The position numbers and the translations under genes are program-made. The notes beneath the pieces were generated by a model. That model was not told where the DNA came from, did not search any database, and saw only the letters and a program-made list of their open reading frames with translations. From Dipteris shenzhenensis (lineage: Eukaryota > Polypodiophyta > Polypodiopsida > Gleicheniales), in NCBI GenBank assembly GCA_047967505.1, contig CM106539.1: 64,000 nt of DNA, one strand, 5' to 3'. Positions 36,356 through 47,360 of this stretch are shown here, in pieces. Numbering within the stretch: the first letter of the stretch is position 1; each line of letters starts with the position of its first letter.

Positions 36356-37992
36356 TTACTCATCCGAATCGTCCTCGTCCTCGTCCTCATCTTGTTGGCC
36401 TGAATATCCTTGGTCCTCATGAGCTACACCTTCTTCTTAATCCTCGTCACATGCGTCTGATCCCTGGCCCTAGTGATCGCTTACCTCTGATGATGGGATG
36501 CTTGAGCTTTGATCCTAAGAGTGAACCATATAAATTGAAAATTAGATTGGAACTTTAAGAATAAAACAATTTAAAAAGTGAGATTACAAGTAGGACTAGA
36601 CTTATCCCGTGCGAGCAGCCACCTTAGCCCAATTTGACCGTCGCTCCCATTTCCTCTTGCTCAATAAACCACGACTTTGTTCCTATGCGAAATGCGCGTC
36701 GCGTCTCTGCATCTATAGGAAGATGACTTATCGTAGCTTATTGTGGATCCAATTTACAAGATTTAGAGTTAGCTAAAGTGCATGTAATATGTAGTAAAAC
36801 AAATAGAACAATACATTAAATGAGAAGAAGTAGACTTACCATGGTTGCCTCGAATGCCAACCGTCCGCCTGCACCAAAGTGTGAAGTACCTACGATGTCC
36901 AGCCGTCTCTTCGCAGCCCTCCTCTGACCCTCGAACATTTCGGGATGGTCTCTATTCTGCTTCTTGAAGAACTTCCAATTAGCTTTGTCTGCCCAGCTGG
37001 GTTTAGCCAACCCCTTTGTGATGGAAGTACGCAAGGTTGATCTACGATGCTTCGAGACCAAACCCATGCGCTCTTGCATATAATCGTCATTAAACTCCCA
37101 ATTTGGCAGGTTAGGGTATTTTTGTTTTAATTCATTGATGACCGCCTGCTTCTTTTGGTAATCTTAATATCGCCAATAGGTAGTAATGCTGCTCTTGAAG
37201 TGATGGCTCATCAACCGCCTCATGGTGGCCATCACTGCTTTGTCCTTTCTATCTTCTATTATCTCTCCGACAGCCGTGCTGCCTCATGGTGGCCATCACT
37301 GCTTTGTCCTTTCTATCTTCTATTATCTCTCCGACAGCCGTGATTTGATAGGAGAGATGCCCTAATGAGTAAGGAGGACTGATGGTAGCAGAGTCAGAAG
37401 GAGTGGAAGCTGTGCGAGTGCTTCCGAAGTGAGGAGTAGTAGTGGGAGTAGGAGAGGGCAAGGGACCTGACTGATACTGTGTCTTCAAACCAAGTGGAGA
37501 CCTGTAGGAATGTGAGTGTACTGACTTGTCTACATCTCTCGAATCAGCACAACATAAGCTACCCTTCCTACTCTTCCTTCCCTTATGAGAGGCATGTGTA
37601 GGTGATGACCCGTCGGTCGAAGAGGCATGAGGGAACCGCTTGGCAGTACGTCCAACCATCAGCGTAGGGGAGGGAATTGCTGAGGTCCTCTAAGATAGCA
37701 ACGAGAAGAATCTCGCTGCCTCCTCATCACTCATCTATGCTACAAACTCGTTGGGACTCCTGACAAAGCCATGCGCGGCTAGCAAAGGAGTTCCTCGAGG
37801 GGTAGTCGCAATGCTACGTCCAAGAGGAGTCGGACCAGGGGTAGTCGCAGTGTTGGGTCCGAGAGGGGTCGGACCAGGGGTAGTCCTCGGGGTAGTCGCC
37901 TGAGAGGAATCAAAGTCCTCTGGAGCATATAGATCGTGAGCTCTCCTCCTGCGAGGCCATCCATACTCATCAGATGTGCGACATGATTCCAT
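36356..37992 (-). pseudogene. TNPA-like gene of CACTA-I, inactivated
   Basis: Second gene of the element, related to plant transposases of the Ptta/En/Spm (Transposase_24) group. ATG at 37992; the protein starts with an arginine patch (RPRRRRAHDLYAPEDFDSSQ in the intact form, PRRRRAHDLYAPEDF here). A proline/threonine repeat follows, then HGF...EFVA, MSDEEAARFFSLLS, a serine/proline-rich middle, then the conserved core. Two CAG codons have become TAG (in EFVAQM and LLSQRT). A 64-bp tandem duplication at 37217-37344 shifts the frame. Acidic tail ends DDSDE with TAA at 36356-36358. Its intact counterpart would be about 465 aa. Confidence 0.8.
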
Positions 37993-38044
37993 GTCTAACA
38001 TAGACACAAACACAAAAACAAAAAACAAAAAACAAACATAAGCA

Positions 38045-40440
38045 TAGACATAGGCATAGGCATAGGCAAAGGAAAAGAGGAAGAAGAGGAAAAGGAAAAG
38101 AGTAGACATATGCATGATAAGCATAAGCATAAGAGATGGAGACATATGCTCATGCTTATGCTTATGCATGAGCATAAGAGAAGGGGGAAAGGAAAGAGAG
38201 ATTGGAAAAGGGGAAAAGGGAAGAGAGAAGAGAGAAGAGAGAAGAGAGAAGGGGGAAGAGAAAGGGGAAAGGGGAAAAGGGGAAAAGGGGAAAAGAAAAG
38301 AGAAATTGGAAGAGAGAAGAAGAGGGAAAGGAAAGGGAAAAAGAGACGTATGCTCATGCTTATGCATGAGCATATGTCTACTTCTCTTATGCTCATGCAT
38401 AAGCATAAGCATGAGCATATGCTCATGCTTATGCTTATGCATGAGCATAAGAGAAGGGGGAAAGAGAGAAGAAGAGGGAAAGAGAGGGAAAGAAAGAAAG
38501 AAGAAGAGGGAAAGGAATGAGGGAAAGAGAGAAGAAGAGGGAAAGGAAAGAGGGAAAAAGAGGAAAAGAGAGAAGAAGAGGGAAAGGAAAGAGAGATTGA
38601 AAAACGAGAAAGAGGGAAAGAAAGAGAGAAGAAGAGGGAAAGTAAAGAGGGAAAAAGAGACATATGCTCATGCTTATGCATGAGCATATGTCTACTTCTC
38701 TTATGCTCATGCATAAGCATATGCTCATGCTTATGCTTATGCATGAGCATAAGAGAAGGGGGAAAGAGAGAAGAAGAGGGAAAGGAAAGAGGGAAAAAGA
38801 GGGAAAGAAAGAGAGAAGAAGAGGGAAAGAGGGAAAGTAAAGAAGAAAAAGAGACATATGCTCATGCTTATGCATGAGCATATGTCCACTTCTCTTATGC
38901 TCATGCATAAGCATAAGCACAAGAGAAGGGGGAAAGAGAGAGGAAGAGGGAAAGGAAAGAGGGAAAAAGAGGGAAAGAAAGAGAGAAGAAGAGGGAAAGG
39001 AAAGAGGGAAAGAGAGAAGAAGAGGGAAAGGAAAGAGGGAAAAAAGAGACATATGCTCATGCTTATGTCTACTTCTCTTATGCATGAGCATATGTCTACT
39101 TCTCTTATGCTCATGCATAAGCATATGCTCATGCTTATGCTTATGCATGAGCATAAGAGAAGGGGGAAAGAGAGAAGAAGAGGGAAAGGAAAGAGGGAAA
39201 GAGAGGGAAAGAAAGAGAGAAGAAGAGGGAAAGGAAAGAGGGAAAGACAAAAGAAGAGGGAAAGAAAAGAGGGAAAAAGAGGAAAAGAGAGAAGAAGAGG
39301 GAAAGGAAAGAGAGATTGAAAAATGAGAAAGATGGAAAGAAAGAGAGAAGAAGAGGGAAAGTAAAGACGGAAAAAGAGACATATGCTCATGCTCATATGT
39401 CTACTTCTCTTATGCTCATACATAAGCATAAGCATGAGCATATGCTCATGCTTATGCTTATGCATGAGCATAAGAGAAGGGGAAAAGAGAGAAGAAGAGG
39501 GAAAGGAAAGAGGGAAAAAGAGGGAAAGAAAGAGAGAAGAAGAGGGAAAGGAAAGAGGGAAAGAGAGAAGAACAGGGAAAGGAAAGAGGGAAAAAGAGGA
39601 AAAGAGAGAAGAAGAGGGAAAGGAAAGAGAGATTGAAAAATGAGAAAGAGGGAAAGAAAGAGAGAAGAAGAGGGAAAGGAAAGAGGGAAAAAGAGACATT
39701 ATGCATGAGCATATATCTACTTCCCTTATGCTCATGCATAAGCATAAGCATGAGGTTATGCTTATGCATGAGCAGAAGAGAAGGGGGAAAGCGAGAAGAA
39801 GAGGGAAAGGAAAGAGGGAAAAAGAAGGAAAGAAAGAGAGAAGAAGAGGGAAAGGAAAGAGGAAAAGAGAGAAGAAGAGGGAAAGGGAAGAGAGATTGAA
39901 AAATGAGAAAGAGGGAAAGAAAGAGAGAAGAAGAGGGAAAGTAAAGAGGGAAAAAGAGACATAAGCTTATGCATGAGCATATGTCTACTTCTCTTATGCT
40001 CATGCAAGCATAAGCATGAGCATATGCTTATGCTTATGCTTATGCATGAGCATAAGAGAAGGGGGAAAGAGAGAAGAAGAGGGAAAGGAAAGATGGAAAA
40101 AGAGGGAAAGAAAGAGAGAAGAAGAGGGAAAGAGGGAAAGTAAAGAGGAAAAAAGAGACATATGCTCATGCTTATGCATGAGCATATGTCTACTTCTCTT
40201 ATGCTCATGCATAAGCATAAGCATGAGCATATGCTCATGCTTATGCTTATGCATGAGCATAAGAGAAGGGGGAAAGAGAGAAGAAGAGAGAAAGGAAAGA
40301 TGGAAAAAGAGGAAAAGAAAGAGAGAAGAAGAGGGAAAAGAAAGTGGGAAAGAGAGAAGAAGAGGGAAAGGAAAGAGGGAAAAAGAGGAAAAGAGAGAAG
40401 AAGCATGAGCATATGTCTACTTCTCTTATGCTCATGCATA
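38045..40440. repeat. CACTA-I satellite, right portion
   Basis: About 2.4 kb of GAAGAGGGAAAGGAAAGAGG blocks alternating with palindromic GCTCATGCTTATGC/GCATAAGCATGAGC blocks at roughly 230-400 bp intervals. Individual palindromes reach 50 bp or more. It is the complement-strand continuation of 32270-33334. Confidence 0.95.
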
Positions 40441-40870
40441 AGCTCTGGTGAGAAAAATTGATTACAACAAGGACAGGGTTAAGTGTCTTCTAACAATTTT
40501 CAACATACGCAACTCATCCACGATCGCCTCTAATTAATGTCTACAAAGCACCAGTAGCACGTACAATGAGCCTCATTGCGGCACTAAATTTCTTGCTGAC
40601 ACAAGTCCAACCGAACACAAGAACGTACGTCACAGGCGACTTCAACATTTGCTACTCTAGGAGAAGCCATGCTCTCCAAGCTCTGGACCACTTCATGGCT
40701 TCGAATGACATGCACCAAATAATCAGGGAACCTACAACAGTGCATGGCTCGACATTGGACCACATTTGGGTGAACAGCAACCTAACTGGAAATAGACACG
40801 AAAGCAATTTCGTGTACTAGTCCGACCACTCAGTCGTGTACACTATCGCCGATGAAAAGACCTCCGTTCA
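40441..40870 (+). pseudogene. Helitron endonuclease, C-terminal half
   Basis: Second half of the AP-type endonuclease: PLINVYKAPVA, a leucine-rich helix, YVTGDFNI with GDFN at 40635-40646, GSTLDHIWVN, and SDHSVVYTI with SDH at 40821-40829. These correspond to the catalytic Asp/Asn and Asp-His motifs of the exo_endo_phos family. A TAG at 40818-40820 precedes SDH and stops occur in the first 60 bases. It begins exactly at the inversion breakpoint. Confidence 0.75.
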
Positions 40871-41211
40871 ATGATATTTCAAAAAGGAACTCCTAGGCCT
40901 CTTGAATGTAATTCAACTTGTTATTTAAAAAGAAGCATCAAATACTAGGATGTATGAATAAAACTTAAAACCTTATTCCTTCCCTAACCATGATAGTATA
41001 TGTATTTGTTACAAGGGATGCTTAAGACTAAGGATTCACCAACCTTTGGCTGGACCTACGTTGCTTATAAATACTATTATCGTGACAATAGCGGCTCCAT
41101 ACTATACTGAGATATGTTCAGCTGTGGATGGGTATCCACAACTTCTGAAAAAGAATGTAAGAAAAAGGATGAACTTAGGTGGAGTCGTAGTTGAGCTTCG
41201 ATGTATCTTCG
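40871..41211. other. Helitron end / ABCG 3' UTR
   Basis: Contains the unlocated right end of the Helitron and the 3' UTR and polyadenylation region of the ABCG gene (minus). No CTRR with hairpin could be picked out with confidence. Confidence 0.3.
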
Positions 41212-44200
41212 TCACTTTCTCTGATTCTTTGATCCAAAACGTAGGACAGCATAGAAGAAGATGCGATAGACAACTCCCCAGGCCAGTAAGATCCATAGAT
41301 CATCCCACTTTGACTTTGGTCTTTTGATGGACAGCTGGTCCACAATCTGAGGGCCGGACAACGGGCAAACTCCAGATATAAGAGGAAGGTAGCATGTCTT
41401 ACTAGATTCGAACTGATTTTTGAGCAGTGCCTCGTAAGGATACTTGATGGTTGACATGAAATGGAGCCAGACCCAATAAGGAGGAATGTCACCACTTTTC
41501 AAGAAGTAGCCGCAAGTGAGAAAGAACAGGGCCGTGAAGGCAATGACAGCGGCATATCCAAGGATGTAGTTGGGAACAACGGAGCTTATAAACATAACAA
41601 AGGAGTTTGTAGTGAGAAGAGAGCTGAAGAGGATAAGCCAAAAGAAGATGAATTCAGGGACATAACTTCCGCGGTTGCCGAGCCCAAGAGTCCACCAGAC
41701 AATGAGGCAATAGGTGATGGCTTGGATGGCAAGGAAGGGGAGATAAGTGATGAGGCCGGCAATCACATAAGAGGAGCAGCGGTAGGAGTTGTGCGAGCTC
41801 TCTCGGATGAAGATAAAGCGTTCTTGGATGAAGGCAGGGACGGCGTCATTAGAGGAGAAGAAGAAGAGGCATACGGTGAAGATGAAGAAGGCAAGGAAAT
41901 TGGTGACACCCTGAGGGTCGTGGCTAGTTTTCTTGAAGAGTGTGGCAAGAACGATGGCCATGACGGTGAGGACCATTTGGCGAGAGAGGAAGAGCTCGGG
42001 GGTGCGGCGGATGTTAAGGAAGTTACGTTTGATGAGGACAACAAGCTCTGCGAACCAGGAGTTGGCGAACTTGGGGCCGTAGTCAGGGAGGTTGTAGTCT
42101 TCTTCATCGACTTCATCATATAACTCGCCGTCAAAGTCGGTGTCGCCGCTCCGAGGGGTGGGAGTGGCAGGGACGATCTCCTCAACACCCGTCGCCGGAG
42201 CGTTTCTGCAACACACCACATATTTTTCTGTTAGCCAAGCAAAGCATTTCTTCTTCACTGCGTAGCTCAAAATCAGGCACATCTATGCAATTCATGCGAA
42301 TCGTGCAAATAATGCTATCTTCACTATGATCAGTTCATGCAAATCATTCATCAATCTCCAGGCCAACCATGCATTCCCGATATTCAAAACGCGGAAGAGT
42401 TTCTGCGCGACACACCACAATTTGCTGTCAAACAATGCAACGCATTTCTCAATACTTCACTATGTAGCTCGTCGCATGTTCCCGAGATTCAAAGCACGTA
42501 ATCAGATTAACACATTTGAATGCGTTTCCATGCACAACCAGTGCCAAAAGCAAAATTTTCTAACCTTAATAAAATAAAGTTTACTCTAAACATAGCGGGT
42601 GTTTACAGGTCAAAAACCCGGCCTTCAATCCTGAAAAATGCATAAAGGCTGGGAAAATCTGAACCGGTATTTAGCAATTAGCAATTACAGCCACTAGTTT
42701 GTTGGTTTGTCCTAGCATTGATCATGTGTTTAGGGCTATGCCCATCCTTTGGTTGTGTTTGCGAACGGATAGGTCCCATCCTTTGGTTGTGTTTGCGAAC
42801 GGATAGGTCAGTGCTTATAAAGAGAGGATAAAGACAAGAAATTTGAATTTTTTAAGTCTCTTGGCCTACTTGAGTGACTATCTCGAGCTAACAAAAATTG
42901 CCTCCTCATAATTAGATATTTAGATCTCGAAAAATCCCAATCGTGCCCACCAATGTTGGCATTGAATCTAAGCCATTCAATCTGAATGTAACGGATCTTG
43001 GATTTGAATGTAAAGGATCTTGGATTCTGGCTAATGCTACAACCATATATCTTTAGAGCTTTATTCCTTATCATTACATCTTGCAAATCCCCCAATTTGG
43101 CTTTGTGGTCAAAAACGACAACCATATATCTTTAGAAGCTTTATTCCCATCGTGCAAATCTCTCAATTTTGTAATTTGTGGTAAAAAAGCTCAAAGCCTA
43201 CAACTTGTTTGCCCAATTTTCTCCCAAGAATTCATTTTGGAGGATCATTCCCCATTACATTCAACTACACCACTCCATAATGCTAGATGTGATCATAGGT
43301 AAGGTTCTCACATCTAGCTAAGTTCGCACATAACAAAGTCATTTCTGTATATTTTTTATGGATGGGAATGGAGGTTTCTCTCCTCTGTGCAATTCTATGC
43401 TTGACCTCAGCACACTCGCTCTTGCAAGATTCAACACGTGCCTTCTATGGGAATGTTAAAAAAATATGGAGGGCCTCTAGAGTTCAAACCTAGTCTCATG
43501 CCATCGATAGAGAGTCCAAATTGACTATCATGCTACTCTGACACCATCCATTGATCGAGGCAGATGACCCCCATCATACATGGGAAGGTGCTTGAGTGTT
43601 CAGGGAAAAAACAAGCTCAACTCGCCATTTTCATTTTGAATGAAAATCAAATCAACAAATCCAGTGTCCTGGGCTTAGTGTCAGATGAACAAAAGAATTT
43701 GGATTTGAAGGGGGGAAAAGATGAGGTCACAAAAACCTTCACTTTTTTTGCAAATATAGTTATAAATTGTGTATTTATGAAATTCTATCTCTAATTTGAA
43801 ATTTTATAAAAATATTTTCTTTGAACGCTCCACAAATTTGAAATTCCAACACTAGGAATATATTTAAAAGTCTAAAGTTTTGAGGGATTGCAAGTTTTGA
43901 CTGATAATCTAACTAGACAATTTGAAAATTTAACTACTAGCATGCATGGGGAGGCACTCTTACAGATGGATCATCAAACAATAAGCAACAGGTTACAGAA
44001 TCATCAATCACGAATCGAAAACAATTGCAAATTATCAATGTCATCAATTAATCTGCTTGCAAATCATCAGTCAAGAATCGAAGCAACGCCATGAGATTTC
44101 AATCAGTCATGAGCACGTCCAGATGGATCATCAATCAAAAAGCAACAGAATCATCAATCACGAATGGAAAACAATGCGATAGATTGCAAATTATCATCAA

Positions 44201-46438
44201 TCAATCGCTTGCAAATCATCAGTCAAGAATCGAAGCAACGCCATGAGATTTCAATCAATCAGCAAGTCCGCCAGCTTGCTTGCAAATCATCAATCAAGAA
44301 TAGAAACAATGCGAACGAGATTGCAAATCATCAATCAAGAATAGAAACAATGCGAACGAGATTGCAAATCATCAAACAACAGAGGAAGCAATGCGTCGAT
44401 GATCAGATCACCTGGCCCTGCCTCCCATCGCCACCAGATTTTTGGTCGATGGCGTCCACCTGGGCGTCCTCATCCTCGGCGTTAGCCTGAACGTGTCAGC
44501 TAGCCCCTTGTAATACGTCGATGCCGCACTCGTCGGTGTCCCCTGCGCAGATCCCACCCACGGGCTCTTCACCGAATGATCGTAGTCATCTAGCTCTTCC
44601 TCAAAATCCTCCAAAAACGGGTTCACTGGAGCCTCCTTGCCGCGAGGTTCGGATCCTATTGGCTTGGGTGCAGGCGATGTAATTCCCAGTCTCATGGCCA
44701 TCCCTGGCGACACAATTCCCGCATGTAGCGCCTTGCCCGCAGACTGCTGCATAAGTGTTCTTTCTGGTAATGTTCCCTTGTGCGCCGGCGGGACGCCATC
44801 TCTTGCATAAATCATGAGTGGATCAACGCCAAGTGCCGAGCGATCGAATTCCTCGACCACATCCAGCAGAAATTCGATGCTGTTCTCGCCTTTCGGGAGT
44901 TTTCTGCCCATGCCTGAGAGGTGAGCGGCCACCCTCGAAGGTGGTCCTTGGTATATCAGCTTCCCCCTGGAGCAGACGCCCAAACCATCAGTTTTTGAGC
45001 TTCTCAGCGAGAAAGAAAAACATGATAGCAGACGCAAAACCTCTGTGCAGTGCAGGAATTATCCTACACGATCTGCTTTCGTGATGCCTTTTGATAAGAT
45101 CTGAAACAATTACATCTTTGCATCGCACTGAATGCACCCACCTTGCCAAAACTATCAGATGATTGAGCAACTGTTGGATGCGGAACGAGGGCTGATGAAT
45201 GGTCAGAACCACCGTGCTTCCACTCTCTGCAATGCCGTGCACCTTTTCTATCACACTGAATGCACTCGTTGAGTCCAATCCCGATGTGGGCTCGTCCAGA
45301 AACAGCAAGGATGGCCCATGAATTATGTCCACTCCAATCGAGACTCGTCGCCGTTCACCACCAGAAATTCCCCGGTGCCCTTCGTCTCCAATGAACGTAT
45401 TCTGAGCGCTCTGCAATTCAACCGCTGAGAAAATCGTGAGCAACTCACTGCCGGTCCATACACAATGCTTAGCAAGATGACTGCAGGAACGAGACAGCCG
45501 TAAACTAATGTATGCAGCATCAAATGCACGCAAATTCGAATCTCTTAGGCATGTTCATCCATTAACAATCCGAATGCACGAAAATTTTAATCTCTCAGGC
45601 ATGTTCATCCATTCCTGAAACAAAATTATCTACGTCAAGAAATCATTCACATGACAGATTCCAGGGACAACAATTTATGAGAGAACATACCACGTACATT
45701 GATTAGTATTTGTAACATGTTGCTTGAGCTGCAAAAAATATAGAAACCATGTATCCAGAGTCCACAATGTTTCAAATGTTATATCAAATATCAAAACTGT
45801 GAACTTACATTGAGACCCAGCTGATCGATGAGCTTCTCAACACGTTTCCGTTTCTCTTCGCGGCTGAATTTGTTTCCTAGCCGCACCTCTGCTGCAAACA
45901 TAAGCGTCTCCCAAACGGTGAGCATCGGGAACAGCTGATCGTCTTGCATCACGTATGCCGATGCCCTCTTTATCAGACTAGGACTCACCCTCTGACCATC
46001 CAATTTCACAACTCCTCCCAGGCTCCCACTTGCAATCCGGCCCGCCAGAGCATCCAGAAATGTCGATTTCCCTGCACCGCTCGGCCCCATGACAGCCGTA
46101 ACCATTCCTTTCGGAGCAAGGCCTGTCACTTGATGCAATAGATCAATGTCCTTGGTCTCCGACTTCCCATCCTTCTGTACACGTTTCGTCACAGTGTAGC
46201 TCAGGTCTTGGAATTCAAGCCCACCAGCAGTATAACCACCACGGATATTCACCGCCGTGAAATGATGTTGCTCAGGTGTAAAAGGGTTTGCCGATTTCTT
46301 TCCGATCTGCTCGTCTAGACTGAGCAATGTCTGCAAAGCACGGAGTTCTTGCCCTGTCTGGTGCCGATAATTATGGGGAATCCCATTGAGGTTGTTGACA
46401 GGGTGATTTGTACCAGGTTCACGGCCATCGAAGACCAT
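41212..46438 (-). CDS. ABCG: ABCG (WBC) half-size ABC transporter, four exons
   Basis: Plasma-membrane half-transporter of the ABCG family, which dimerises and exports lipids, waxes, suberin/cutin monomers or hormones; the substrate is not deducible here. Exons: 46438-45809, 45410-45142, 44966-44412, 42205-41212. All introns are GT-AG and phases match, giving 815 aa with TAA at 41212-41214. The nucleotide-binding domain precedes the membrane domain: Walker [10 protein letters not shown] (118-126), Q-loop Q165, signature ISGGE (225-229), Walker B LLFLDE (245-250), H-loop H282. A long linker (about 300-490) precedes the membrane domain ([15 protein letters not shown] onwards) with six hydrophobic segments and a closing basic tail. 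It resembles the ABCG1/2/6/16/20 clade but is about 60-90 residues longer, mainly in the linker. No break is seen. The exon 3 donor could alternatively be one codon cluster upstream (CCCAG/GTGGAC, same phase). Confidence 0.95.
42736..42808. repeat. Tandem 34-bp duplication in ABCG intron 3
   Basis: CCCATCCTTTGGTTGTGTTTG through CGGATAGGT occurs twice in direct contact. A longer partial duplication around ACAACCATATATCTTTAGA lies at 43038-43180 in the same intron. Confidence 0.9.
43960..44400. repeat. ATCATCAATCAAGAATCGAA repeat block in ABCG intron 3
   Basis: Two copies of a unit of about 135 bp, then two of about 38 bp (AGAATAGAAACAATGCGAACG), ending 11 bp before the exon 3 donor at 44411. 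Intron 3 is 2.2 kb, far larger than introns 1 (398 bp) and 2 (175 bp). Confidence 0.85.
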
Positions 46439-47360
46439 GTTTACTTTCTTTCCCTACTATATTTTGTCAATGTTGCCTCAGAACCCAATGAACTCTACAA
46501 GCGAGACACGCTACACAATACCATCCCGTTGCCTGCGCCTTGCTCTCTACACCACCAACACAACAAGGCAGGTTAGCATCATCTGCTTGAAGCATTCGGC
46601 TGCCTTCCAATAACAGAGGAAATATCTTCAAGAATTTCCACGTCTCGTGCCAACTGCCTCTGGAATTTTGCGCTTCAACCAAATACATTGCAAGACCTAA
46701 AAAACTAACCAGAGACATTGTGCATCAAGGCACCTCACGCACAGATGATTAGTCCAGGAAAATCGACAGTTTTCGTACAAATAATCAAACTTCACGCATA
46801 TGCGTTGCAAATTTTAGTAAATCGTCGATCTAATAAGACCCGAAAACGACATATGCGAATTTGGGAGCCCAGTGCGGGGTATCGATACAACCGCGCTCTG
46901 CACGACTCCATCCACACCTAATTAAGAACTAGCTTTGTACTATAAAACACGTTCAAAATCACGAAGTCTGCAAGCAGATTTTCATCGATGCACTTCTACT
47001 ACAGAATGAAAATTATGCAACATACTCCGCTCTCCGGAAAAGAACGTATCAGACACAGCTGCGCACACACATGCCGAGGGGGAAAAACAAGGAAGGGGAG
47101 AGTGGAAAAGACCTGATGCAAATGGGCAGAGAAGCAACACCTGGAGCGCTGGAGGTGTGGAAGGGTGAAGCAAAGACGGAGAGTAGCATGTTAGTTGTAG
47201 TTTGGAAGAAGGGGTTGGAGGGTGAGACTTTCAAGGCCATCGGCGTGTTTGCTAGTGCAAAGGGGAGGCAAAGACAAAGCTCATGGTGGGAAGCCCAAAG
47301 CCTCGTCCCCCCTCTCCACCCTTCATCTCATAGCAAACAAGTTTTGCACACAACATGACA
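46439..47360 (-). promoter_or_regulatory. ABCG upstream region
   Basis: Region directly upstream of the ABCG start codon; it must contain the 5' UTR and promoter unless an upstream non-coding exon exists. No TATA box or known element stands out. Confidence 0.3.

Larger units (their letters stand above)
35851..40440 (-). mobile_element. CACTA-I element, right part (inverted)
   Basis: The terminus CACTACAAGGCATAGG starts at 35851, preceded by TTG (35848-35850), the complement of target duplication CAA. Reading rightwards are subterminal palindromes, a hairpin, the TNPA-like gene (minus) and satellite up to 40440. The inner terminal sequence TTTTCC(A/G)ACG matches the right end of CACTA-II in reverse complement. 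Confidence 0.9.
33335..40441. other. Inverted segment, about 7.1 kb
   Basis: The left breakpoint joins CACTA satellite to the middle of the Helitron endonuclease; the right breakpoint joins the other half of the satellite to the other half of the endonuclease. Re-inverting restores a continuous 3.5-kb satellite, a complete endonuclease domain order, and CAA target duplications flanking CACTA-I. Breakpoints are accurate to a few bases, and CTCT occurs at both. Confidence 0.85.
23760..40880 (+). mobile_element. Helitron, interrupted by CACTA-I and partly inverted
   Basis: Pieces of one rolling-circle transposon: RPA-like (23780-25067, plus), Rep with HUH motif (to 26945, plus), Rep tyrosine motif (35850-35701, minus), helicase (35651-33588, minus), endonuclease N-half (33590-33335, minus) and endonuclease C-half (40441-40870, plus). 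Undoing the 33335-40441 inversion and removing the CACTA element places all of them on one strand in the usual Helitron order. Outer ends are approximate; no TC 5' end or CTRR hairpin 3' end could be assigned. Confidence 0.8.

Noticed and set aside
38045-40440. Long open frames of 130-330 codons on both strands, rich in M, H, K, L, F, S or in E, R, K, G
   Set aside because: All frames without stops come from the satellite repeat. Composition follows the unit, both strands are open at once, and no domain is visible. The same applies at 32.2-33.4 kb and 58.8-61.8 kb.
38045-40440. CRISPR-like array of palindromic blocks at intervals
   Set aside because: The spacers are themselves repeats of one purine-rich sequence, the palindromes vary in length, and the window is plant nuclear DNA with spliced genes and no cas-like genes.
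33335-40441. Assembly artefact as the sole explanation of the inversion
   Set aside because: Not excluded, but one end of each junction lies in non-repetitive Helitron sequence and the breakpoints are not in inverted repeats shared by both sides. Kept as a real event pending long-read support.
41461-42123. 220-codon plus-strand open frame, acidic
   Set aside because: It is antisense to ABCG exon 4, which has full membrane-domain homology, canonical splice sites and a matching phase.
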